DNA of 64,000 nucleotides from Pseudomonas taiwanensis DSM 21245 (GTDB taxonomy: Bacteria > Pseudomonadota > Gammaproteobacteria > Pseudomonadales > Pseudomonadaceae): NCBI RefSeq assembly GCF_000425785.1, contig NZ_AUEC01000015.1, positions 62,001-126,000 of the forward strand. The letters run 5' to 3'. The notes under the pieces were generated by a model. That model saw only the letters and a list, made by a program, of their open reading frames with translations, made no database searches and was not told where the DNA came from. Each line of letters begins with the position of its first letter. Positions within the stretch are counted from its first letter, which is position 1. Positions 48,897 through 58,311 of the stretch are shown one piece after another. The position numbers were made by a program, and so were the translations under genes.

Positions 48897-48950
48897 CGGA
48901 TATTTCTTAAGGCCTACAGGAATGTTTGCACAGGTATATCGACATTTGAG

Positions 48951-48968
48951 TGCGCAACTTCTTGCGCA
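48951..48968. repeat. perfect hairpin TGCGCAA-CTTC-TTGCGCA
   Basis: Seven-base arms and a 4-base loop, between the RHS relic and the membrane-protein gene. No T-run. Function not known. Confidence 0.5.
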
Positions 48969-49101
48969 GTTGACTCAGGAGAGTGCGCCGAAGCTGTAAA
49001 AGCCATCGCGAAATGCAGCAAGCCGGCCGCCACCAAAACCAACGTGCTACCATCGTGCCGCACTCATGGATGCTCTACCGATTCGACAAGGAACGCCGCG
49101 C

Positions 49102-49164
49102 GTGACCACTTCCGTTACTGCTTCACCCTGCCCTGCCCGTTTTCTGCCAGCAGGCCACGCCTGA
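49102..49164 (+). CDS. possible 20-residue leader peptide before the membrane-protein gene
   Basis: A GTG with AAGGA about 10 bases upstream opens VTTSVTASPCPARFLPAGHA and stops in a TGATG overlap with the next ATG. The arrangement suggests translational coupling: the downstream gene has no clear ribosome site of its own. Being so short, it may be chance. Confidence 0.35.
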   Translation: MTTSVTASPCPARFLPAGHA

Positions 49165-50786
49165 TGCTCGGCGCCCTACTGCAACGGACCCGCCAAGACC
49201 TCTCTCCCTGGCAGCGTATAACCCGTGCCTTATGGGGCGGCAGCCTGCCGCTGACGCGCGCCCAGGGCCGTTTGTTGGCGCAATTGATGCTGCTGCCAAG
49301 CGCGATGTACCTGCTGCTTGCCCTGGCATACCTGGCGCAGATCACCGACCTGATCGGCAGCCTGGCGCCGCATGCGGTGCTGCAACGCCTCGCCGACCAC
49401 GGCCAATGGTTGGGGGCTTTCGCCCTGGCCCTGCTGGCATTGAGCTGCTTGTTGCGCAAGGGGCTGCGCCTGAACTGGGGCTTCGGTCGCACACTGTTGT
49501 GGGCGCTGCTGACCTGCACAAGCTGCCTGTACCTTGGCAACCAGGCCCAGCGCCTGCTGATCGATAGCCTGGTCGAGCGCACCAGCCCTAGCCAACAAGC
49601 CCAGGCAGCCTTCGGTATGCCGCTGCTCAACCGCATGCTTGAACATGACCTGCGCATCGACGGCCAGACCGCCACGCCCGCGCAGTTGCAAAGCCCCGAG
49701 GGCAAATGGCGGCTGGCCGAATTGGCCCTGCTGCTACCGGACAGTCCCCAAGTGGCGCTGACAGACGGCCTCACGCCGCAGGCGTTCTTCGAGCAGCTCG
49801 CCGACCAACGACGCGGGGGCCTGGAGCGTAATTACCAGCGTTACCTGCAAGCCACCGGCAGGCAGGAGGACCATTACCGCCAGTACCGACGCGCTAGCCA
49901 GTTCTACGCGGATGCAACCAGCCGCCTGGCCATCCTCCAGCGCCAGGGCCAGGCCTGGACCGACTACCTGCGTCTGCTCACCAAGCGTGGTCGCACCCTC
50001 AATCCATGGGACCTGCCGCTCGCTGAGTGGCAACCTGTGCGCCACGTGCTACGCGAGCAGATGAACGTTCCGGTCAACGACCTCTGGCGCCCCGATGACC
50101 GCCGCGGCTTCAACCAGGCGGTCGCCAGGCAGGTGCGGCGCGAAGCACGTAACCGATACGCCGAAACACTCCAGCAACGCATCGACGCCGGCTGGATCGA
50201 ACCCGGCCTGACGCGGACGGGCTTCCTGGCAGTTAACGCCATCCAGGCCCAATGGCGACAGGATTTGGCCCTACCCGCTGGCATCACTTTGTATGCCTAC
50301 CTGACCAAGGAAGCCTTCGCGCTCACAGTCTACCGACCGGCACTGCAATACGACGCCCGCGAACTGATGAAGCAACGCGTCGAGGCCAGCAACGACCTCT
50401 CTACCCTCGGCCGTGACAGCTACCGCGATTTGGTAACCCCAGGCGTCACCGTGCTGCTGATCAGCATCGGGTTGGTGGTGCACCTGTTCAGAACGCTGGC
50501 GTACCTGCTGCGTTTGGGGCTGCCGCAGCCTCCGGGCGTATACCTGAAACTGTTGGCGCTGTACGTGTTGCTACTGGGCAGCATGGCGCTGTTTACGGGC
50601 AAGTCACAGGTACCGGCATTCGGACTGACCGCGGGCAACAGCGATAGCCTGGTGTTAACCCTGGCGCGCAACACGTTGGACTGGACCGCTGCGCATCAGG
50701 CGCACCTGTATGCCTGGGGCAATGGCCTGCGCCAGGGCATGCTGCGCGGCTATGGCTTCGGTGCTACAACCCCTCAGGAAGACTGA
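49164..50786 (+). CDS. 540-residue membrane protein of unknown function, convergent with T6SS kinase
   Basis: From the ATG at 49164 the product has 540 residues. Hydrophobic segments: LLAQLMLLPSAMYLLLALAY (near 38-60), WLGAFALALLALSCLL (near 90), FGRTLLWALLTCTSCLYLG (near 112), GVTVLLISIGLVVHLF (near 432) and LKLLALYVLLLGSMALF (near 468). A large charged domain of about 300 residues lies between the third and fourth, rich in Gln and Arg. No family recognised. The frame is open upstream into non-coding DNA, so the start is not certain. Its last 13 bases overlap the end of the T6SS kinase gene on the other strand. A link to T6SS is only positional. Confidence 0.75.
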   Translation: MLGALLQRTRQDLSPWQRITRALWGGSLPLTRAQGRLLAQLMLLPSAMYLLLALAYLAQITDLIGSLAPHAVLQRLADHGQWLGAFALALLALSCLLRKGLRLNWGFGRTLLWALLTCTSCLYLGNQAQRLLIDSLVERTSPSQQAQAAFGMPLLNRMLEHDLRIDGQTATPAQLQSPEGKWRLAELALLLPDSPQVALTDGLTPQAFFEQLADQRRGGLERNYQRYLQATGRQEDHYRQYRRASQFYADATSRLAILQRQGQAWTDYLRLLTKRGRTLNPWDLPLAEWQPVRHVLREQMNVPVNDLWRPDDRRGFNQAVARQVRREARNRYAETLQQRIDAGWIEPGLTRTGFLAVNAIQAQWRQDLALPAGITLYAYLTKEAFALTVYRPALQYDARELMKQRVEASNDLSTLGRDSYRDLVTPGVTVLLISIGLVVHLFRTLAYLLRLGLPQPPGVYLKLLALYVLLLGSMALFTGKSQVPAFGLTAGNSDSLVLTLARNTLDWTAAHQAHLYAWGNGLRQGMLRGYGFGATTPQED

Positions 50787-51841
50787 GTGTTGCGCATGCT
50801 CCTGAGCCGCGCCCACAGTCCTTGGGCGGCAAAGGCATCACGCAACTGCGCCGCACTCACGCGGCGCTGCTCGGGGTCGAACGCCAGCGCCACACGCAAT
50901 GCGCTCCAGGCCTTGGCCGGCATGCCAAGCGGCACCGAAAGCCGCGAGCTCAGCGCCTGGTCGCGGACCTTGATCGAGGGTACACGCTCGAAGGGATGAC
51001 GGCCGCAGGCCAGCTCATACAATACGCAGGCAACGGCATACAGGTCGCTGGCCCTGCTGGGATTACTGCCCTCGAACAACTCCGGCGCTGCATAGGCCGG
51101 TGTCCAGGCTTCGAAACGGCCGTAGCTCAAATGCGGCAACCTGGCCAGTGGCCCTTCCACGGCCATGCCCAGGCCAAAGTCGAACAGACGCACGCCATCG
51201 TCGCCGAGCATCACATTGCTGGGTTTGATATCGCCATGCACCACCCCTTGGCCGTGTACACAGGCCAGGGCGTCGAGCAGCGGCACGGCTATTTCACGCA
51301 CCTCTGCCCACGCCAGGCCCAGGGGCTGGTCGCAGAGTACGCGGTCAAGCGCACGACCACGCATCAACTCCATGCTGATGAAGGCGCGCCCGCATTGCGG
51401 ATCGACAGCGAAACCATGCAACCGCACCAGGTTGGGGTGCCGCAAGCGGCTGGTAAGCGCGTATTCGTTGAACAGCAATGCGTTGGCGTCTGCCGAGGCA
51501 GCCAGTTGGTCGCTCATCAGCTTGACCGCCAACAACGGTTGCGGATCACCGTAGCTTTCCTGCAACAAGTCGCGAGCGCGATACACCAGGCCCATGCCGC
51601 CAGCCCCCAGCAGCCGCTCGAGGCGATAGCGGCCGGCCAACAGCTCGGGCACAGGCAACACGTCGACGGCTGCCGGGATTGCAGGCAACGGTTCTGCCGC
51701 CCTGCCCTTGCCACGGCGCTTGCGCCGCCCCTTGCCATTGCTGCCCCGATCCGGCTCGCCGGCCGGCTGGGTGAAGGAAAAGTAGGTGGCGTCGCCACCT
51801 TGCTCCAGGGCATCGAGTATATCCAGTGCGTCGCCGCTCAT
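50774..51841 (-). CDS. stk1: T6SS-associated Ser/Thr protein kinase (Stk/PpkA-like)
   Basis: A 355-residue Hanks-type kinase. The ATG at 51841 overlaps the phosphatase stop by ATGA; the open frame upstream is antisense noise. A basic linker (GKGRRKRRGKGR, near residue 36) precedes the kinase domain: glycine loop LLGAGGMGLVYRARD near 77, Lys in LLAVKLM, catalytic loop VVHGDIKPSNVML (HGD in place of HRD), DFGLG, and AYAAPELFEG. No membrane helix is evident, unlike PpkA. In H2-T6SS clusters such a kinase pairs with the phosphatase to set FHA-dependent assembly. Last gene of the operon. Confidence 0.92.
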   Translation of the reverse strand: MSGDALDILDALEQGGDATYFSFTQPAGEPDRGSNGKGRRKRRGKGRAAEPLPAIPAAVDVLPVPELLAGRYRLERLLGAGGMGLVYRARDLLQESYGDPQPLLAVKLMSDQLAASADANALLFNEYALTSRLRHPNLVRLHGFAVDPQCGRAFISMELMRGRALDRVLCDQPLGLAWAEVREIAVPLLDALACVHGQGVVHGDIKPSNVMLGDDGVRLFDFGLGMAVEGPLARLPHLSYGRFEAWTPAYAAPELFEGSNPSRASDLYAVACVLYELACGRHPFERVPSIKVRDQALSSRLSVPLGMPAKAWSALRVALAFDPEQRRVSAAQLRDAFAAQGLWARLRSMRNTQSS

Positions 51842-52566
51842 TGATGGATCACCACTGCGGTCAGGTTGTCTTTCGCCGCACCACCCAGTGCAGTAGCAAA
51901 CAGTCGCTGCAAGGCATCGGCGGGCGACGCAAGGTCCAGGGCGTGGCCGAGACCATCGCTTTGAAGGCTGTCGTAGAGACCGTCGCTGCACAGGAGGAAC
52001 ACATCGCCCGGCAACGCTTCGAACTCCAGCACCTCCAGCTTGAGCTCGGCACTGGCGCCCACCGCACGGGTCAGTGCGCGTGCCGAGGGGTGGCCACGGG
52101 CCTGCTCGGCGCTCATGCGCTGCTGGTCGATCAATTGCTGCGCAAGCGAATGATCGCGGGTCAGCTGGTACAGCCGATGCCCACGCCACAGGTAGCAACG
52201 GCTGTCGCCGGCCCACACGCATGCACCACGGCGGCCTTCAAGCAGTAACGTGACCACTGTGCTTCCGATGATTCGCGCGTGGCCCTCGACGCTCACTGTC
52301 AGCTCCTGGCCCAGGCGGCGATTGATCCAGTGCAGGCATTGGCGGACCGCGACCACACGCTCGTCGAAACTGGCGGCAGGGGCCAGTTCAGCCAGGCTGG
52401 CCACGATCATCTGGCTGGCGACATCGCCATCCTCATGTCCTCCCATACCATCCGCTACAGCCCACAACCCATGCTGCGGGCAATCCAGAAATGCATCCTC
52501 GTTGCGGGCGCGCACCTTGCCGGCGTCTGTGCGCGCCGCACTGCGCCAGGGGTTGGCGTGCAGCAT
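51838..52566 (-). CDS. stp1: PP2C-type Ser/Thr phosphatase (Stp1/PppA)
   Basis: A 242-residue PPM phosphatase that should reverse the neighbouring kinase. Metal-binding Asp residues lie in RARNEDAFLDC (near residue 22), AVADGMGGHEDGD (near 37), FLLCSDGLYDSLQ (near 191) and AAKDNLTAVV (near 231); VWAGDSRCYLW is the conserved core strand. Complete. It overlaps tssM (stop TGA shares bases with its ATG) and the kinase start, both by 4 bp or less, indicating coupled translation. Confidence 0.94.
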   Translation of the reverse strand: MLHANPWRSAARTDAGKVRARNEDAFLDCPQHGLWAVADGMGGHEDGDVASQMIVASLAELAPAASFDERVVAVRQCLHWINRRLGQELTVSVEGHARIIGSTVVTLLLEGRRGACVWAGDSRCYLWRGHRLYQLTRDHSLAQQLIDQQRMSAEQARGHPSARALTRAVGASAELKLEVLEFEALPGDVFLLCSDGLYDSLQSDGLGHALDLASPADALQRLFATALGGAAKDNLTAVVIHQ

Positions 52567-55500
52567 CAGAGTTCACCCGGCAGCCGCAGGCCACGCAACA
52601 CGTTCAGGTCGAACGGGTTGGGCGAGCGCTGGCTGGTCAGCAGGTAGTTGGCGCGCATACCTCCGACGTTGGCCTTGACCACCATGGTGTCGCGGCCCTT
52701 GAGGTACTCGGTCTGCATCAGGTCGAGCAAGCGGAACAGCGCCCACGGGCCGCCGTTCTTTTCCAGCGACATGGGGCGGCCATTGATTTGCTCCAGGGTC
52801 AGGCTGCTGTTGCCGTCCTGTGCCTCGGTCGGCCACTTGAACGTGGTGGAGACAATCGGACCATGACGGTAGTCGATCACCTGGTCACCGAAGCGAAACT
52901 CAGCGCGACTCACCGATGGATCGAGGGTGTACGGTTCGAGCTTGAACTGCACTTGCGGCTCTTGCGGGTTTTGCGCAAAGAAGCTCTGGCGCACAGCCTG
53001 GATGATGCCCATCTGTTCAAGGAACGTCTTGGTCATCGGCAGGCTCTGGCCGTCCAGGCTGCGCAAGCGATAGTTGCCTGGCTCGCCACTGACGAACGGC
53101 TTCATGTAGCTGTCGAAGAACTGGTCGGCTACACCCTGGGCCTTGAAGAAGTCGCGGAAATCGCTGATCGCCACATCGCCGGTGCCTGCGGCGTTGAACG
53201 GGTAGCGCGACTCGATGGCCTTGCCATAGAAGCTGTACAGCTCACTCTGGTAACGCTGGTTGAGGTAGTTGTAGCTGTCGTTCAGGACCATGCGCCAGAT
53301 GTCGTCCGAGAGCAGGTTGAACCAGCCCGCCACTGGCCGTGGCAGTCGGGCGGTGCCGTTGCGCAGGCTGCTCAAGGCGTCACGTTGGCCCGACATGCGC
53401 GCCTTGGCCATCTGGTACGAAGCTTCCTCGACCTGATTGGAGCGCGCCAGCCCGGCCAATTGTTGTTGCAGATCGTTCAGCGCTTGCAGGGTCGGCGCCA
53501 GATCAGGCCCTGGGCCGTTGTTGTCATCGAGCAAACGGTGCAGCGGCTCGAAGCGCCGTTGCAGCGCCATGCGCGCGGTGTCTGGCAGCGGTCGCTTGGC
53601 CAGGGCGTCACGGGCCTTGCCGGCGACCGCGCCAGCCACGGCAGTGCCGTTCTTGCCAAGCTTCTTGGCCGCGGCCTTGCCAGCGGCCGCCTCGGCTGCC
53701 TGCTCGCCCTCGTCTGACGTCTCTGGCAACGTCGGGAAACGGGTGTTCTCGCGCACTTCGGTCAGCAGCAGCAACAACGGCGAGTTGGCGGCGGTGAGCG
53801 CCGACAATTGGTCAGCGCCTTCCCCCGCGTCGCTGAACGGAATCAAGCCGACCTGGTTGATCGCCTCCCCCCAATAATTGGCGTAGTCGCGAAAATACAA
53901 CTGTTCCAGCGCCACCATCAGCCGTCGCATGTCCATGTCGCTGATACCTGGCCCCTCCCCCAGCACCCAGTTGTCACGCAGGATGTCGTTGACCAGGTTG
54001 GCGCCCTGCACCGAGAAGTATTGCTGGTAACCCTGGGAGGTGTAGAAGCCCGGAATCGCATAGTCGACCCCCACGAACTGGCTCGCCTGTGGCCCCAACT
54101 GCTGGCTCAGGCGGTACTCGGGCAGACTGCGGGCCTGTTCTCGCAGCACTCGGTAGACCACGCTGGCCAGCGACTCTGCACGCAACACCTGACGCGCCTG
54201 TGCCACCAGCGCATCATTGAGCGGCAAGGCGAACGGTTGCTGCAACAGGCGCCCGAAGTGTGCGTTGAGCGCCTCCTGCGCGGCGGTGTTGCCGCTGTAG
54301 CGCTGCGACCAGCCGGCTGCCACCCAATCCTGCAACCAGTCCTGATCTCGACGCTCGGGATCGCCCAGCATCAGGTAGGCACGCAGGCTGTTGAGCAAGC
54401 GTTCGCGGTTCTTCAGGTTGCTGCGAATCTGCTCTTCCACCATCTTGCCGACGCGCGGCAGCAGGACTTGCTCGAGTTCGCGCTGGTAAGCAGGTTGCAG
54501 CACCTCGTTGGCAGCCCCCCCTTGATACAGGCCGGCGCGCTGCAGCAGCGAGACATCGCCACTGTCGGGAAACACTCGTGCTGCCTGGTAGGCCGAATCC
54601 AACGGCTTGAGTGCGGCCAGGGCATCGTCGCGGCCGTCGAGGCTCTGGTGCTGATGCTGCCATTGCCGAGCCAGTTCACGCAGCGCTTCCAGACGCTCAT
54701 GGTTGCCGGAGAAACTGTTTGCCCACAGCAGGCCGAACAGCACCAGCGCGCCGAGTGCCGTCAGGTATACGGCACGCTGGCCCCAATTGATGCGGCGCCG
54801 CTCACGGCGGTCGAGGCCAGCCAGGTCGTATTCGGGAAACACGACACGGGTGAACAACTGCAGCATGAAGCGCGCCCGCCCCCGCGGGATTCCGTGCCCA
54901 GGTATACCGGGCTGGAAGCCATTGTCGCTATCGACCTGCGGCGCAAGGTGCGGCGCGCTGGTCAGATAGACACCGCGCAAGTGGCTGGCGCGCTGATAGC
55001 GGTTGCCGGTGAAAGCGGCATCCACCAACAGGCACAATTGGTCACCGATGCGTCCGAGCTGGTGCGGGAAATCGAGGATGCGCGCACGACGCAAGGTATT
55101 GCGCTCGTGGTGGATGCGCTGGGTGACCTGGTCACCCAGGCGCTGCAGCAGGCCCTGAAACTCGTTGGCCAGTAACTCGGTATCGGCGCCATTCTTGCCT
55201 TTGCCGAACGTGACGCCAAACACCTGTTCGTTTTCTTCTCGCGACTGCTGGTCGAAGAATTCCTCAAAGCCAGCCAGCCGGTCGGTCTTGGTCAGCACCA
55301 GGTATACCGGCAGGTCCTGGTGCAGGCGCTGGCGCAACTCCTGCAAGCGCGAGCGAACCTTCTGCGCCAAGTCGTTCAATGCCGCGTCACCGCCAAGCAA
55401 GGTGTCCATCGGTACGGTGATCAACACACCGTTGAGCGGCCGATTGCGGCGACGCTGACGCAGCAGGTCGAGCAAGGTGCGCCAGGCATGGCCGTCCAGC

Positions 55501-56093
55501 TCACTGTCGCGCTGTTCGAGGAAGCGCCCGCCGGTGTCGACCAGCACGCCCTGCTCGGCAAAGTAGTAATTGCAGTATTCGCCATTGCCCGCGTCCTGCG
55601 AGCGCCTGCGCTCCAGCGCGTTGATGGGAAACTCCAGCCCCGAATGCTCCAGCAGGCTGGTCTTGCCCGAGCCATTGGCGCCGAGCACCAGGTACCATGG
55701 CAGATCACGACGCCAGCGGTCGTGACGGCCACCGTACAGGCTCGAGGTGTTGAGCGTGGCCAGGGCATGCTTGAAACGCGCCCTGATTTCCTTGGCCGCT
55801 TCGTACTTGCGCTCTTCACGCTCCAGACGCTCTTGCCCGCCCTCGCTCTCCAGCGCCTTCTGCTTGCGATGGTTGGCACGCCAGCTGGCGTACACCATCC
55901 ACAATCCCCAGAGCAGGAACAGCACACTGATGGTCAACAGCCGCGCCGCGGCGTCTTCCCAGAACTTGTCGTCGGCGACGGCCAGCAGTGGCCCGATGAA
56001 CCACACCAGCAAGGCCAGGGCCAGCACCAGCAGCAGACTCCACACCCAGGTCCGGGCAAGGAATGCGCCGACTTTCTTGAAAACATTCTTCAT
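52566..56093 (-). CDS. tssM: T6SS membrane-complex protein TssM (IcmF)
   Basis: A 1175-residue IcmF protein. The ATG at 56093 gives MKNVFKKVGAFLARTWVWSL; the open frame 5' of this overlaps tssL and is not real. Helices at residues about 18-36 and 52-70, and a third near 440 (LTALGALVLFGLLWANSF), leave a cytoplasmic P-loop domain between and a large periplasmic part after. Walker A GANGSGKT is at 138-145, so ATP/GTP binding is probably retained (several TssM lack it). TssM spans the inner membrane and periplasm to join TssL and TssJ. Overlaps stp1; 14 bp after tssL. Confidence 0.96.
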   Translation of the reverse strand: MKNVFKKVGAFLARTWVWSLLLVLALALLVWFIGPLLAVADDKFWEDAAARLLTISVLFLLWGLWMVYASWRANHRKQKALESEGGQERLEREERKYEAAKEIRARFKHALATLNTSSLYGGRHDRWRRDLPWYLVLGANGSGKTSLLEHSGLEFPINALERRRSQDAGNGEYCNYYFAEQGVLVDTGGRFLEQRDSELDGHAWRTLLDLLRQRRRNRPLNGVLITVPMDTLLGGDAALNDLAQKVRSRLQELRQRLHQDLPVYLVLTKTDRLAGFEEFFDQQSREENEQVFGVTFGKGKNGADTELLANEFQGLLQRLGDQVTQRIHHERNTLRRARILDFPHQLGRIGDQLCLLVDAAFTGNRYQRASHLRGVYLTSAPHLAPQVDSDNGFQPGIPGHGIPRGRARFMLQLFTRVVFPEYDLAGLDRRERRRINWGQRAVYLTALGALVLFGLLWANSFSGNHERLEALRELARQWQHQHQSLDGRDDALAALKPLDSAYQAARVFPDSGDVSLLQRAGLYQGGAANEVLQPAYQRELEQVLLPRVGKMVEEQIRSNLKNRERLLNSLRAYLMLGDPERRDQDWLQDWVAAGWSQRYSGNTAAQEALNAHFGRLLQQPFALPLNDALVAQARQVLRAESLASVVYRVLREQARSLPEYRLSQQLGPQASQFVGVDYAIPGFYTSQGYQQYFSVQGANLVNDILRDNWVLGEGPGISDMDMRRLMVALEQLYFRDYANYWGEAINQVGLIPFSDAGEGADQLSALTAANSPLLLLLTEVRENTRFPTLPETSDEGEQAAEAAAGKAAAKKLGKNGTAVAGAVAGKARDALAKRPLPDTARMALQRRFEPLHRLLDDNNGPGPDLAPTLQALNDLQQQLAGLARSNQVEEASYQMAKARMSGQRDALSSLRNGTARLPRPVAGWFNLLSDDIWRMVLNDSYNYLNQRYQSELYSFYGKAIESRYPFNAAGTGDVAISDFRDFFKAQGVADQFFDSYMKPFVSGEPGNYRLRSLDGQSLPMTKTFLEQMGIIQAVRQSFFAQNPQEPQVQFKLEPYTLDPSVSRAEFRFGDQVIDYRHGPIVSTTFKWPTEAQDGNSSLTLEQINGRPMSLEKNGGPWALFRLLDLMQTEYLKGRDTMVVKANVGGMRANYLLTSQRSPNPFDLNVLRGLRLPGEL

Positions 56094-56107
56094 CACAGAT
56101 CCTTGTG

Positions 56108-56974
56108 TCACTGCTTCTGTTCGGCCACGTTCTGTTCGAGGGGCTGGAAGGGTTGCAAGACGGTGGCGCGCTGCTCCCCCAGCACCCAGGCGAAACCGGC
56201 ATACAGCACCATCAGACACACCATCGTGAGCAACGCCACGCTCCACCACGGCACGATACGCACCGGAGTGTGGCGCTGGTCGTGACCCTCCCAGCGTGGC
56301 GCCAACTCGCGCGGCACGTCGCCCCGCAGCTGGCGGATCTGGCGGAACAGCGCGTCGCGGATGCCTTCGAGTTCGGACATACCGCGATCGATTACCCGAT
56401 ACTTGCCCTCGAAGCCCAGCGACAGGCACAGGTACATCAGCTCCAGCATGGCCAGGTGCTTGACCGGGTTCTTCGACATGCGGTCGAGCAAGGCGAAGAA
56501 CTTCTCGCCGCCGAAGGTTTCGTTGTGAAACGCACTGAGCAGGCTCATCTGGGACCACTGACTTTCGTTGCCCCACGAGGTGGTGACCACGGCTTCATCG
56601 ACCACGGTGCAAATCAGGTAGCGCGCCACCGTCACCTGGCTGCTCTCGACCCCTTCGTAATGGATGCGCGCTTCGAAGGTGCGGATGTAGGCGCTCAGTC
56701 GCTCCTTGAGCGTATTCAAGTCTTCGGCGGTTTCGCTGTGCTTGAGCCGCACCACTTCCGAAATCAACTCGCCAGCAGCCGCCACCAACGGGTTGAGACC
56801 GACGCTGAAGCTGCCGCTGGCAGGGAGCCGCGCCGAATAGACCATACGCTGCTCCAGCGCCTCGACCTTGGCCGCATCGCCATGGGCCGTCAGTGGCTGG
56901 CCAGAGGGTGCCGAGCCATCCTGGTTGTACAGGACGGTCTTGTCGTCCTGCGGGTGTTCCGTGTCCTTGCTCAT
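56108..56974 (-). CDS. tssL: T6SS protein TssL (DotU)
   Basis: A 288-residue DotU. Cytoplasmic helical domain at about 50-230 (NPLVAAAGELISEVVRLK; ICTVVDEAVVTTSWGNES; FGGEKFFALLDRMSKNP; ELMYLCLSLGFEGKYRV), then a single C-terminal membrane helix VALLTMVCLMVLYAGFAWVL near 247-266 and a short periplasmic tail. No OmpA-like peptidoglycan-binding extension. It docks the baseplate via TssK to TssM. 5 bp after tssK. Confidence 0.95.
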   Translation of the reverse strand: MSKDTEHPQDDKTVLYNQDGSAPSGQPLTAHGDAAKVEALEQRMVYSARLPASGSFSVGLNPLVAAAGELISEVVRLKHSETAEDLNTLKERLSAYIRTFEARIHYEGVESSQVTVARYLICTVVDEAVVTTSWGNESQWSQMSLLSAFHNETFGGEKFFALLDRMSKNPVKHLAMLELMYLCLSLGFEGKYRVIDRGMSELEGIRDALFRQIRQLRGDVPRELAPRWEGHDQRHTPVRIVPWWSVALLTMVCLMVLYAGFAWVLGEQRATVLQPFQPLEQNVAEQKQ

Positions 56975-56979
56975 TGCGG

Positions 56980-58311
56980 TCAGTTCCTGATGGCCCAGAA
57001 TTTCAGTTCAAGATCGGAGAACTCACTGGTGACGTGGAAGGCGAAACCACCAGAGCCATCCATCTTGGCGCGATCTGCGGCATCGAGTTCGACGATGAAG
57101 TAGGTTTTGTTGGCATGAAACGGGATCTGCCTCGGTGCCACAGGCAAGGGCTTGACCTTGAGCCCAGGCAAGTGAAGGTTGACCAACTGGCGAATGCGCT
57201 CCACCGGGCCGACCTTGAGGTGCAGCGGCAAACGCTGGCGCAGCTCCTCGGATTCGCAGTTGGCGCTGGCGGCCAGTACGAACGATGCCGTGGTGAGCAG
57301 CCCTGGATCGTGCAAGGGTGAAACCAGGATGCCGTACTGGCGCTGTTGCAGCTCCAACTCGATGGCATGTTGCTCGAGCACCATCGACAACACCTGACGG
57401 ATCGACTCCATCAGCTTGCGGAAGCTGCTGCCCTGGTCACTGTGCTGGTAACGAGCGTCCAGCCGAGGGCGCTTGGTGTCGCTGGAGAAGGTCGACAGGT
57501 CGCCGAGCATGATCAGGAAGGTGCGGTACAACTCTTCCGGGTGCACCTGCTCAAGGTTCAGGTAGTGACGCAGCAGCAACTCGGTACGGTTGATCAGCTG
57601 CAGCATCATGAAGTCGCCCACCTCTGCACCGCCGACCTTGCCATTGGAGCGGATGCGCTCGGCCAGGGTGTCGCCACGCAAGGCCAGCATGCTGATCACT
57701 TCCTTCAGGCATGACTGCAGGTACACCGAGGATTGGGTCCGGATGTAGCTCGGGACGAAGTCCGGATCCAGGGTAATGACCCCGTCCGGCGAGGTGTCGA
57801 GCACTTCGCACACCTTGAGCTTGACGTACGCCTGGTCGCCCTGCTGCTCGCCCAGCAGCAGGCGGAAGTCCGGGCGCGCGCAGTTGATCTGGGTGCTGTT
57901 GTCATCGCCCGCGTTGGAATCGCTGACCTCCAGCTCGTAGGTGGTATAGCGCGTCAATACCTCGGCCTGCTCCGGCCGGCGGGCCTCGATGTGGTTTCCG
58001 GTGACCAGCGGCAAGGCCATGAAGATCGGCGTGCTGCCGGTGTTTGGCGGCACGTCCAGGGCCAGCGGTTCACTGCTGCCATCGAGCTCGAACAGACTGC
58101 CATCCGGCAGGATGCCTGCGGCACGACTGATCACCAGCTTGCCCATGGTCAGGAACTGCAGGTCGATCTCCAGATCGATGAAACCCCAGGTGCAATTACC
58201 CAGCAGCTGCGTGCGGGTTTTCATCTGGCTGTCGTAGTAGCGGTCGTTGTGCTGGAAATGCTGCGGGCGCAGCAGCATGCCTTCCTGCCAGACTACCTTG
58301 TGCACGTTCAT
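56980..58311 (-). CDS. tssK: T6SS baseplate protein TssK
   Basis: A 443-residue TssK linking baseplate to the TssL/TssM complex. It opens HKVVWQEGMLLRPQHFQHND, diagnostic for the family, with further conserved NCTWGFIDLEIDLQFL and the C-terminal IPFHANKTYFIVELD. Cytoplasmic. The ATG overlaps the tssJ stop (ATGA, 58308-58311). Confidence 0.95.
   Translation of the reverse strand: MNVHKVVWQEGMLLRPQHFQHNDRYYDSQMKTRTQLLGNCTWGFIDLEIDLQFLTMGKLVISRAAGILPDGSLFELDGSSEPLALDVPPNTGSTPIFMALPLVTGNHIEARRPEQAEVLTRYTTYELEVSDSNAGDDNSTQINCARPDFRLLLGEQQGDQAYVKLKVCEVLDTSPDGVITLDPDFVPSYIRTQSSVYLQSCLKEVISMLALRGDTLAERIRSNGKVGGAEVGDFMMLQLINRTELLLRHYLNLEQVHPEELYRTFLIMLGDLSTFSSDTKRPRLDARYQHSDQGSSFRKLMESIRQVLSMVLEQHAIELELQQRQYGILVSPLHDPGLLTTASFVLAASANCESEELRQRLPLHLKVGPVERIRQLVNLHLPGLKVKPLPVAPRQIPFHANKTYFIVELDAADRAKMDGSGGFAFHVTSEFSDLELKFWAIRN

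Larger units (their letters stand above)
48233..49163. other. 931-bp stretch with RHS relic and no intact gene
   Basis: Apart from the RHS pseudogene (48430-48896), a perfect hairpin (48951-48968) and a possible leader ORF (49102-49164), nothing convincing was seen. 48233-48429 has only unlikely reading frames. Confidence 0.55.

Noticed and set aside
51842..52222. N-terminal extension of the T6SS kinase
   Set aside because: Arg/Pro/Ala-rich noise overlapping the phosphatase gene; the ATGA overlap gives a better start.
56094..56576. 160-codon N-terminal extension of tssM
   Set aside because: It overlaps tssL in another frame, has the composition of antisense noise and precedes a perfect TssM start MKNVFKK.
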